A stretch of 64,000 bases of DNA, taken from positions 93,927 through 157,926 of the forward strand of contig JADLZK010007310.1 in NCBI GenBank assembly GCA_015847255.1. The letters run 5' to 3'. Positions 23,640-35,010 of this stretch are shown here, piece by piece. Both the position numbers and the translations under genes were made by a program. The notes under the pieces are model-generated. The model was not told where the DNA came from. It worked only from the letters and a program-made list of their open reading frames with translations, and made no database searches. This stretch comes from Hyparrhenia diplandra. Lineage: Eukaryota; Streptophyta; Magnoliopsida; Poales; Poaceae. How positions within the stretch are numbered: the first letter of the stretch is position 1; the number at the start of each line of letters is the position of its first letter.

Positions 23640-24650
23640 AAAATAGTACTATCCATCCTTCATAACCACGAATATCTCTCACTTAGTCATATAGGACTAT
23701 ATGAGTTATATTTTCCTTTGTGAGTGATGTACAACAATACTTTGTCAAAATCAGTTGAATTTTTTTATATGATGTTTTACGCCAAAATCATATGGCTATG
23801 AAAGTTTTTAGATTTTTCTAGCCACTTTATGGAATTTCAACGTTTATTATTTAGTAATTTAACAAATAATTACGGTAATAGGTAAACTTGGTCTAAAAAT
23901 TCTAAACCTTCACACAACATCATAGTTTGCATCCACAAGCATCCCAAAAAAATTGAAATGATTTAGAGAAACTGATACTATACATCCCACACAAGGATGA
24001 TCATCTCCCACTAAGTGACAAGGGCATGTGTGAGACATGTATGCTTTTTGTGGGGATGTGCATTACCACTTTCTCAGAATCGGTTGAAACTTTTTGGACA
24101 ATATAATACAACAAAAAAGGAAGCGCCCATGCAAGTTTTCAGATTTTTAAGCTAGATAAAATGATTTTAACATTTATTCTTTATTAAATCAACAAATAAT
24201 TACAATAATACGTAATCTTGGTGCGCAAATTCTAAAACTTTACACAACATCATAGTTTGGATCCACAAACATCCCAAATTTTTTAAAATGATTTAGAGAA
24301 ACTGGTACTATACATCCCACACGAGGGATGAACATCTTCCACTAAGTGACAAGGGCATGTGTGAGACATGTATGCTTTTTGTGGGGTTGTGCATCCCCAC
24401 TTTATCGAAATCACTTAGTTTTTTTTATGTGATGCTTATGCACCAAAATCATGTGGCTATGAAACTTTTCAGATTCTTCACCAATTTATGGTATTTTAAC
24501 ATTTATTCTAGAGTAATTAAATAAATAATTACAATAATAACTAAACTTGGTTAAACAATTTCACGATTCACACAACAACATATTTTACCTTCATAACCAT
24601 CCTATAAAAAGTTTCAAAAAATTTCAACAAAGTGGTACTATACATCTTTA
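23640..24650 (+). repeat. Tandem repeat of about 326 bp, three copies
   Basis: ACTATACATCCCACAC occurs at about 23980 and 24307, with degenerate starts at about 23648 and 24636. The words AAGGGCATGTGTGAGACATG, GTATGCTTTTTGTGGGG, AACAAATAATTAC and CACAACATCATAGTTTG follow in the same order in neighbouring copies. AT-rich, with no coding capacity. Copies differ by roughly 10-20 per cent by eye, so this is an older internal amplification of the transposon. Confidence 0.8.
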
Positions 24651-24659
24651 GCATGAGAG

Positions 24660-24745
24660 CGAAAAAGAAAAAAAAGAAAAAGAGAAAAATAATAAAAAGA
24701 AAAACGGAAAACAAAAAATAAAAATAAAAATAAATAAGGCCCATG
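24660..24745 (+). repeat. A-rich low-complexity tract
   Basis: A run of AAAAAG/AAAAAT-type units separates the tandem repeat from the GC-rich segment. Translations of this tract are low-complexity artefacts. Confidence 0.8.
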
Positions 24746-24769
24746 AGAACAGGCCCACTATCTCCACCC

Positions 24770-25530
24770 ATTTAACATTGCAACAACCCTAGCTCCTCTG
24801 TCCCTAACCCCGCCGCACCCATCCAGGTTCTCATTTCGTCTCCCGGCGCAAGACGCGTCCCACCGTCGCCGCCCGCGCGCCTCCTCCACCCGCCCTTCCC
24901 GCCTCACCCGTCTCCCTATGCCGGCCCGTCCTCCCAAAGCGCCGCCCTCTGCTACGCCCAATGCCGCGTGATTCAAGGGATTCGGCCAAGGGCGACATAG
25001 AGGAGGGCGCCGCACTTTCGATCCGACCTAAGATGATGCGGATGAGGCTGGCGACGTCGAACCTCCCTCGGGCGGCGCGGGATCTCGTTGGCCCGACCAC
25101 ACGATCCGACATCGTCGTTGGGGCGGCGGGAGGAAGGCCCGGTGCCGCCGCTGTCGCCCGCTTCAGGGGAGAAGGGCGCCTACGGTTGTTGCACTAGGCA
25201 CTCCTACGGTTGGCTCGCCGTAGGGGCCGGCATGCTCATCTTTGGTCGTAGTGGCTCTACATCTACATCCACACCATGCGGATTACAAGATCAATGTTTC
25301 CAAGAGGTCCACCTTCTACTACGAGACAGATCCCCAATGAGGTATTGTCTTTGCCTTCTTGATAGTTTTTTTTGTTTCCCCGGTTATTCTGCTTTAGTTA
25401 GACAATACGGTAGAATCCATTGTGAATTTGTGTGCGAGATCTTTGCCATACAGATAGAAATTCCTGATATTTGTTCAACGAATAGTTTCTTTTACCGCAA
25501 TTTGCTCATTGTTGCCTTCGTTAAATAGTA
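24770..25530 (+). other. GC-rich gene-like fragment in CACTA-like segment
   Basis: An abrupt change to GC-rich sequence begins with AACCCTAGCTCCTCTG, like the 5' leader of a grass gene. Frames are open on both strands (minus 24758-25112, plus 24961-25197 and 25088-25528), with no recognised domain. CACTA elements often carry host gene pieces, so a captured 5' exon is possible, but the source cannot be named. The following 25530-26960 is mostly AT-rich and shows no domain. Confidence 0.3.
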
Positions 25531-26960
25531 AGTGGCAAGTATAAGATTGCCCGATCGAGGCGTCGATGAGGATAATTAGCCCATGTTCTTAAACCTTGCC
25601 TGTCGACTTCCGTGCTATAGAATAGCATATTACAAATTATGGGATTCGGGGAGGAAAATAGCGGTTCCTTGCGGCTCCGGTGTTGAGTGTTGTCATACAA
25701 ATGCTTTGTTTATACAGAATAGTTCTTTGTTTAGTTTGTTCACTATTACGTCACTGAATTATTATAAGATAAGATAGCTCAATCAATGGGATAATTAATG
25801 TGTTTATTAAAGTTTATCCATGGCCATCTTGTAGAAGAGCATACCGCATGTTATTGGGAAGGAACAATAGTTCAGTACCAAGAAGGAATTATTGGCCATT
25901 TGAGGACTATATCTTATGCCTATTACTTTTTTTTTTTTTTTATCATTCTTATGCCTATTACTTGTGTTGCCTCTAAATGAATTTAGATCAGTAACACTTA
26001 CGAAAATTTTAAATCTCATACCTTGTTGATGATATTGAGTTTTTGTAGGCTGGTGGTGAAGGGCAAGGGCACGAAGGGTAGAGCAATGGTTGTCAATGGT
26101 AATATTCTTGATACTTTCACTTGCAGGAAAGAAAAGATATATATCTTTGTTACATTCAGGTTCGTTAGATCACAATGTTTGTTACGTGACTATGGGCATG
26201 CAAGCGACGCTGAAGGGTCGATGGTTGTTTGTCGGGCATGAGTCATCTTTTGTTCGCGTGGCAGTCTTTGCTAGGTAGAGACTTTTGCACTCGACATGAA
26301 AGAGTTGGGGCCAGCACCTGTAGCACTCATATTTCATTGATTAAAAAGGAAAAAAAAGAGTAAAATACAAGATAAGAATCGGAAAGCTGAAGCAGTAGTT
26401 CTTCTTGAATGACTTATCTTGCTTTTGTATAAATAAACTGGAACGGCGCATGCTGGCCGCTGCGGGAGCACGATCGCCGCCGCCCGTGGCGGTTTGGTAT
26501 TGCCGTATTGGTCGATACAATAATACCAATAAAAGCTTGCTTCTTCGTATGGGTTTATTAAGTATTGATTTAATGGGCATGTATATTATTATTTTTGCAT
26601 AGCTGGACAAAGGGATGCACCAATGCACTTTGTTTCATCCGGAGGAACAAAAAGAAGTCATCCTTTTCTCTCTATCTCAGCTTAACACATGTGAGTAAGC
26701 ATGTGTAGCTTCTTATTCTGCCATGCTTTTGATTTCATGGTATCATCGATATGGTTCACTTGTTGGATTGAGATAGGGGTCAGATCTATTTTAACTTGAG
26801 TAGGTAGTGCCAAGTAAGCAACTAAAAGGAATTTTCGTTTTTTAGCGTGCGATATTACCATGTTTAAAATAGTTGCTTGGATCTTGTGATTTTTATTGCT
26901 GCAATATGCTAATCCTCAATTCTATTGGTAATCTCATCTTGATTTTTTTTTCTACTACTC
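25531..26960. other. Unassigned right part of CACTA-like segment
   Basis: Mostly AT-rich sequence with short open frames and no recognisable domain. A small GC-rich island lies at 26440-26495. Possible exon-like pieces such as GGCAAGGGCACGAAGG (26062-26077) may belong to a captured gene, without firm support. No inverted subterminal motif cluster is visible near the right edge. Confidence 0.4.
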
Positions 26961-28830
26961 CAATCGTGCTATAGAATCGAGCTAGACTTTTTTCACGGTT
27001 GTTGAATCAAATGCCTCACCCTAGAAAACCTAAATATGAAGAAGTGGACCATTAGAGAGTTTTTCTAAGAATCACTTGTCATAGGCCTCAAAGTAGCACG
27101 TGTTTAGAGTGAAATCTTGGAATTCCATCGAAAATCTCTATCGACCTACGCACCGAAATAAGAAGGGGAACGACATGAAAGGTACATAGGAGTTAGGATG
27201 GATAGGTTAGATGATGGTAGGATCGGTTACATTGCGTTCTCCAACCGTTAATATATGTTTTACGGATGTGACATTAGGGATTTGCTAGCGCCGATTTTAG
27301 CGTGAAATCAAAACAAAGAGATGTTTCTAATCCGGCTATAATCAAGCAAGACTTTTTTTCATGCGTTTGTGGAATCAAATGCCTCAGCCTAGAGAACCTA
27401 AACTTGAAGAAGTGGACCATTAGAGAGTTTTTCTAAGAATCACTTGTCATAGGCCTCAAAGTAGCACTTGTTTAGAGTGAAATCTTGAAATTCCTTCGAA
27501 AATCTCTATGTCGACCTACGTACCGAAACACGAAGGGGAACGACACGAAAGTTACATAGGAAGTTAGGGTGGATAGGTTATATGATGGTAGGATCAATTA
27601 CATTGCGTTCCCCAACCGTTAATATATGTTTTCGTATGTGACATTTAGGGATTTGCTTGCGCAGATTTCAGCGCGAACCCAAAACAAAGAGAAGCTTCCA
27701 ATCCAGCTATAGAATCGAACTAGATTTTTTTAGCGGTTGGGGAATCAAATGCCTCACCCAAGAAAACCTAAATTTGAAGAAGTGGACCATTAGAGAGTTT
27801 TTCTAAGAATCACTTGTCATAGGCCTCAAAGTAGCACTTGTTTAGAGTGAAATCTTGGAATTCCATCGAAAATCTCTATCGACCTACGTACCGAAACTAG
27901 AAGGGAACGACACGAAAGGTACATACGAAGTTAGGGTGGATAGATTAGATGATGCTAGGATCAATTACATTGCGTTCCCAACCGTTAATATATGTTTCTG
28001 AATGTAATATTTAGGGACAGCTTGCGCTGATTTCAGCGCGAACCCAAAACAAAGAGAAGTTTCCAATCCAGCTATGTAATCGAGCTAGACTTTTTTCCAG
28101 TTGTGGAATCAAATGCCTCACCCTAGAAAACCTAAATTTGAAGAAGTGGACCATTAGTGAGTTTTTCTAAGAATCACTTGTCATAGGCCTCAAAGTAGCA
28201 CGTGTTTAGAGTGAAATCTTGGAATTCCATCGAAAATCTCTATGTCGACCTACGTACCGAAATAAGAAGGGGAACGACATAAAAGGTACATAGGAGTTAG
28301 GGTGCATAGGTTAGATGATGGTAGGATCACTTACATTGCGTTCCCCAACCCTTAAATATGTGTTTACGGATGTGACATTAGAGACGCCAGCGTCGATTTT
28401 AGAGTGAATTCAAAAAAAGAGAGAAGTTTCCAATCCGGCTATAATCGAGCAAGACTTTTTTCGCGGTTGTGGAATCAAATGCCTCCGCCTAGAGAACCTA
28501 AACTTGAAGATGTGGACCATTAGAGAGTTTTTCTAAGAATCACTTGTCATAGGCCTCAAAGTAGCACTTGTTTTGAGTGAAATCTTGAAATTCCTTCGAA
28601 AATCTCTATGGCGACCTACGTCAGAAACAAGAAGGGGAACGACACGAAAGCTACATAGGAAGTTAGCGTGTATAGGTTATATGATGGTAGGATCAATTAC
28701 ATTGCGTTCCCCAACCGTTAATATATGTTTACGGATGTGACATCTAGGGATGCTTATCGCGCAGATTTCAGTTGCTTGAACACAAAACAAAGAGAAGTTT
28801 CCAATCCGGCTATGTAATCGAGCTAGACTT

Positions 28831-31800
28831 AGTGAAATCATGGAATTCCATCAAAATCTCGTAATCGACCTACGTGCCGAAATAAGAAGGGGAACGACAT
28901 AAAAGGTACATAGGAGTTAGGGTGCATAGGTTAGATGATGGTAGGGTCAATTACATTGCGTTCCCCAACCGTTAATATGTGTTTACGGATGTGACATTAG
29001 AGGCTCGCTGGCGCCGTTTTTAGCGTGAACTCAAAACAAAGAGAAGTTTCCAATCCGGCTATAATCGAGCAAGACTTTTTTCGCGGTTGTGGAATCAAAT
29101 GCCTCACCCTAGAGAACCTAAACTTGAAGATGTGGACCATTAGAGAGTTTTTCTAAGAATCACTTGTCATAGGCCTCAAAGTAGCACTTGTTTTGAGTGA
29201 AATCTTGAAATTCCTTCGAAAAATCTCTATGTCGACCTACGCATCGAAAAAGAAGGGAGCGACACGAAAGTTACATAGGAAGTTAGCGTGTATAGGTTAT
29301 ATGATGGTAGGATCAATTACATTGCGTTCCTCAACCGTTAATATATGTTTCGGATGTGACATCAAGGGACTACTTGGGCGTTGATTTGAGGAGCGAACCC
29401 AAAACAAAGAGAAGTTTCCAATCCGGCTATAGAATCGAGCAAGGCTTTTTCGCGGTTGGGGAATCAAATGCCTCACCCTAGAAAACCTAAATTTGAAGAA
29501 GTGGACCATTAGTGAGTTTTTCTAAGAATCACTTGTCATAGGCCTCAAAGTAGCACTTGTTTTGAGTGAAATCTCGAAATTCCTTCGAAAATCTCTATAA
29601 TGGACCTACGTCACCCAGAACAAGAAGGGGAGCGACAATAAAAGTTACATAGGAAGTTAGGGTGGATAGGTTATAAGATGGTAGGATCAATTACATTACG
29701 TTCCCCAACTGTTAATATATGTTTACGGATGTGACGTTAGGGATTTGCCGGCGCCGATTTTTGCGTGAACTCAAAACAAAGAGAAGTTTCCAATCCGGCT
29801 ATAATCGAGCAAGACTTTTTTTTGCGGTTGTGGAATCAAATGCCTCACCCTAGAGAACCTAAACTTGAAGAAGTGGACCATTAGAGAGTTTTTCTAAGAT
29901 TCACTTGTCATAGGCCTCTAAGTAGCACGTGTTTAGAGTGAAATCTTGGAATTCCATCGAAAATCTCTATGTCGACCCTGCATCAGAAATAAGAAGGGGA
30001 GCGACATAAAAGGTACATAGGAGTTAGGGTGCATAGGTTAGATGATGGTAGGATCAATTACATTGTGTTCCCCAACCGTTAATATGTGTTTCTGGATGTG
30101 ACATTAGAGACTGCTAGCGTCGATTTTAGAGTGAATTCAAAAAACAGAGAAGTTTCCAATCCGGCTATAATCGAGCAAGACTTTTTCGCGGTTGTGGAAT
30201 CAAATGCCTCCGCCTAGAGAACCTAAACTTGAAGATGTGGACCATTAGAGAGTTTTTCTAAGAATCACTTGTCATAGGCCTCAAAGTAGCACTTGTTTTG
30301 AGTGAAATCTTGAAATTCCTTCGAAAATCTCTATGGCGACCTACGTACCGAAACAAGAAGGGGAACGACACGAAAGTTACATAGGAAGTTAGCGTGTATA
30401 GGTTATATGATGGTAGGATCAATTACATTGCGTTCCCCAACCGTTAATATATGTTTCTGGATGTGACATCTAGGGACTGCTTGCGCAGATTTCAGCGCGA
30501 ACACAAAACAAAAGAAGTTTCCAATCCAGCTATGTAATCGAGCTAGACTTTGAAATCATGGAATTCCATCAAAATCTACGCGGTCGACCTAAATTGCCGA
30601 AATAAGAAGGGAAGCGACATAAAAGGTACATAGGAGTTAGGGTGCATAGGTTAGATGATGGTAGGATCAATTACATTGCGTTCCCCAACCGTTAATATGT
30701 GTTTCTGGATGTGACATTAGAGACTGCTAGCGCCGTTTTTAGCGTGAACTCAAAACACAGAGAAGTTTCCAATCCGGCTATAATCGAGCAAGACTTTTTC
30801 GCGGTTGTGGAATCAAATGCCTCACCCTAGAGAACCTAAACTTGAAGATGTGGACCATTAGAGAGTTTTTCTAAGAATCACTTGTCATAGGCCTCAAAGT
30901 AGCACTTGTTTTGAGTGAAATCTTGAAATTCCTTCGAAAATCTCTATGTCGACCTACGTACCGAAACCAGAAGGGGAACGACACGAAAGTTACATAGGAA
31001 GTTAGCGTGTATAGGTTATATGATGGTAGGATCAATTACATTGCGTTCCTCAACCGTTAATATATGTTTCTGGATGTGACATCAAGGGACTACTTGCGTA
31101 GATTTCAGAGCGAACCCAAAACAAAGAGAAGTTTCCAATCCAGCTATAGAATCGAGCTAGGCTTTTTCGCGGTCGGGGAATCAAATGCCTCACCCTAGAA
31201 AACCTAAATTTGAAGAAGTGGACCATTAGTGAGTTTTTCTAAGAATCACTTGTCATAGGCCTCAAAGTAGCACTTGTTTTGAGTGAAATCTCGAAATTCC
31301 TTCGAAAATCTCTATGTCGACCTACGTACCGAACACGAAGGGGAACGACAATAAAGTTACATAGGAAGTTAGGGTGGATAGGTTATATGATGGTAGGATC
31401 AATTACATTACGTTCCCCAACTGTTAATATATGTTTCTGGATGTGACGTTAGGGACTGCCAGCGCCGATTTTTGCGTGAACTCAAAACAAAGAGAAGTTT
31501 CCAATCCGGCTATAATCGAGCAAGACTTTTTTGCGGTTGTGGAATCAAATGCCTCACCCTAGAGAACCTAAACTTGAAGAAGTGGACCATTAGAGAGTTT
31601 TTCTAAGATTCACTTGTCATAGGCCTCTAAGTAGCACGTGTTTAGAGTGAAATCTTGGAATTCCATCGAAAATCTCTATGTCGACCTACGTACCGAAATA
31701 AGAAGGGGAACGACATAAAAGGTACATAGGAGTTAGGGTGCATAGGTTAGATGATGGTAGGATCAATTACATTGTGTTCCCCAACCGTTAATATTTGTTT

Positions 31801-34800
31801 CGGATGTGACATTAGGGACTGCTAGCGCCGATTTTAGAGTGAATTCAAAAAAAAGAGAAGTTTCCAATCCGGCTATAATCGAGCAAGACTTTTTCGCGGT
31901 TGTGGAATCAAATGCCTCCGCCTAGAGAACCTAAACTTGAAGATGTGGACCATTAGAGAATTTTTCTAAGAATCACTTGTCATAGGCCTCAAAGTAGCAC
32001 TTGTTTTGAGTGAAATCTTGAAATTCCTTCGAAAATCTCTATGGCGACCTACTTCACCAGAAACAAGAAGGGGAGCGACACGAAAGTTACATAGGAAGTT
32101 AGGGTGTATAGGTTATATGATGGTAGGATCAATTACATTGCGTTCCCCAACCGTTAATATATGTTTCCGGATGTGTGACATTTCAGCGAACACAAAACAA
32201 AGAGAAGTTTCAATCCGGCTATGTAATCGAGCTAGAAAATCATGGAATTCCATCAAAAGAGCGGTCGACCTACGTGCGAAATAAGAAGGGGATCGACATA
32301 AAAGGTACATAGGAGTTAGGGTGCATAGGTTAGATGATGGTAGGATCAATTAATTCGTTCCCCAACCGTTAATATGTGTTTACGGATGTGACATTAGAGG
32401 CGCTAGCGCCGTTTTTAGCGTGAACTCAAAACAAGAGAAGTTTCCAATCCGGCTATAATCGAGCAAGACTTTTTTTTCGGTTGTGGAATCAAATGCCTCA
32501 CCCTAGAGAACCTAAACTTGAAGATGTGGACCATTAGAGAGTTTTTCTAAGAATCACTTGTCATAGGCCTCAAAGTAGCACTTGTTTTGAGTGAAATCTT
32601 GAAATTCCTTCGAAAATCTCTATGTCGACCTACGTACCGAAACAAGAAGGGGAACGACACGAAAGTTACATAGGAAGTTAGCGTGTATAGGTTATATGAT
32701 GGTAGGATCAATTACATTGTGTTCCTCAACCGTTAATATATGTTTCTGGATGTGACATTTTGGGACTACTTGGGTTGATTTGGAGCGAACCCAAAACAAA
32801 GAGAACTTTCCAATCCGGCTATAGAATCGAGCTAGACTTTTTGCGGTTCGGGAATCAAATGCCTCACCCTAGAAAACCTAAATTTGAAGAAGTGGACCAT
32901 TAGTGAGTTTTTCTAAGAATCACTTGTCATAGGCCTCAAAGTAGCACTTGTTTTGAGTGAAATCTTGAAATTCCATCGAAAATCTCTGTGTCGACCTACG
33001 TACCGAAACAAGAAGGGGAACGACAATAAAGTTACATAGGAAGTTAGGGTGGATAGGTTATATGATGGTAGGATCAATTACATTACGTTCCCCAACTGTT
33101 AATATATGTTTCTGGATGTGACGTTAGGGACTGCCAGCGCCGATTTTTGCGTGAACTCAAAACAAAGAGAAGTTTCCAATCCGGCTATAATCGAGCAAGA
33201 CTTTTTTGCGGTTGTGGAATCAAATGCCTCACCCTAGAGAACCTAAACTTGAAGAAGTGGACCATTAGAGAGTTTTTCTAAGATTCACTTGTCATAGGCC
33301 TCTAAGTAGCACGTGTTTAGAGTGAAATCTTGGAATTCCATCGAAAATCTACTATGTCGACCTACGTGCGAAACAAGAAGGGGAACGACACAAAAAGTTA
33401 CATAGGAAGTTAGGGTGGATAGGTTATGATGATGGTAGGATCAATTACATTGTGTTCCCCCAACCGTTAATATATGTTTTACGGATGTGACGTTAGGGAC
33501 TGCTAGCGCCGATTTTAGCGTGAACTCAAAACAAAAGAGAAGTTTCCAATCCGGCTATAATCGAGCAAGACTTTTTCGCGGTTGTGGAATCAAATGCCTC
33601 CGCCTAGAGAACCTAAACTTGAAGATGTGGACCATTAGAGAGTTTTTCTAAGAATCACTTGTCATAGGCCTCAAAGTAGCACTTGTTTTGAGTGAAATCT
33701 TGAAATTCCTTCGAAAATCTCTATGGCGACCTACGTACCGAAACAAGAAGGGGAACGACACGAAAGTTACATAGGAAGTTAGCGTGTATAGGTTATATGA
33801 TGGTAGGATCAATTACATTGCGTTCCCCAACCGTTAATATATGTTTCTGGATGTGACATCTAGGGACTGCTTGCGCAGATTTCAGCGCGAACACAAAACA
33901 AAGAGAAGTTTCCAATCCAGCTATGTAATCGAGCTAGACTTCTGAAATCATGGAATTCCATCAAAAATCTCTGTGTCGACCTACGTACCGAAATAAGAAG
34001 GGGAACGACATAAAAGGTACATAGGAGTTAGGGTGCATAGGTTAGATGATGGTAGGATCAATTACATTGCGTTCCCCAACCGTTAATATGTGTTTCTGGA
34101 TGTGACATTAGAGACTGCTAGCGCCGTTTTTAGCATGAACTCAAAACACAGAGAAGTTTCCAATCCGGCTATAATCGAGCAAGACTTTTTCGCGGTTGTG
34201 GAATCAAATGCCTCACCCTGGAGAACCTAAACTTGAAGATGTGGACCATTAGAGAGTTTTTCTAAGAATCACTTGTCATAGGCCTCAAAGTAGCACTTGT
34301 TTTGAGTGAAATCTTGAAATTCCTTCGAAAATCTCTATGTCGACCTACGTACCGAAACCAGAAGGGGAACGACACGAAAGTTACATAGGAAGTTAGCGTG
34401 TATAGGTTATATGATGGTAGGATCAATTACATTGCGTTCCTCAACCGTTAATATATGTTTCTGGATGTGACATCAAGGGACTACTTGCGTAGATTTCAGA
34501 GCGAACCCAAAACAAAGAGAAGTTTCCAATCCAGCTATAGAATCGAGCTAGGCTTTTTCGCGGTTGGGGAATCAAATGCCTCACCCTAGAAAACCTAAAT
34601 TTGAAGAAGTGGACCATTAGTGAGTTTTTCTAAGAATCACTTGTCATAGGCCTCAAAGTAGCACTTGTTTTGAGTGAAATCTCGAAATTCCTTCGAAAAT
34701 CTCTATGTCGACCTACGTACCGAACACGAAGGGGAACGACAATAAAGTTACATAGGAAGTTAGGGTGGATAGGTTATATGATGGTAGGATCAATTACATT

Positions 34801-35010
34801 ACGTTCCCCAACTGTTAATATATGTTTACGGATGTGACGTTAGGGAATTTTGCCCGGCCGCCGATTTTTGCGTGAACTCAAAACAAAGAGAAGTTTCCAA
34901 TCCGCTATAATCGAAAGCAAGACTTTTTTTGCGGTTGTGGAATCAAATGCCTCACCCTAGAGAACCTAAACTTGAAGAAGTGGACCATTAGAGAGTTTTT
35001 CTAAGATTCA
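28831..35010 (+). repeat. Higher-order repeat 1, about 1.7 kb, five monomers
   Basis: A monomer lacking about 120 bp (GCTAGACTT fused to TGAAATCATGG) recurs with junctions at 28830, 30550, 32236 and 33941, spacing 1720, 1686 and 1705 bp. Between truncated monomers lie four full ones with fixed private variants (GATGTGGACC, CTAAGATTCAC, GCCTCTAAGTAGC). Copies at about 30.6-31.7 and 34.0-35.0 kb are the closest, sharing AACCAGAAGGGG (30965, 34356) and GAACACGAAGGGG, about 3.39 kb apart. The unit therefore evolves as a block. Confidence 0.85.

Larger units (their letters stand above)
21751..26960. mobile_element. CACTA-like transposon segment, one clear end
   Basis: The left edge is CACTAGTAGAAAT, the form of a CACTA (En/Spm) terminal inverted repeat. 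It is followed by about 270 bp of repeated TGACGA/CGTCA-type subterminal motifs. The right edge, just before satellite resumes, reads TTTCTACTACTC, two mismatches from the expected TTTCTACTAGTG. The 3-bp flanks do not match, so the right end is doubtful and may be truncated or rearranged. No transposase domain was recognised, so it would be non-autonomous. The interior has tRNA-like pieces, a 326-bp tandem repeat and GC-rich gene-like sequence. Confidence 0.5.
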
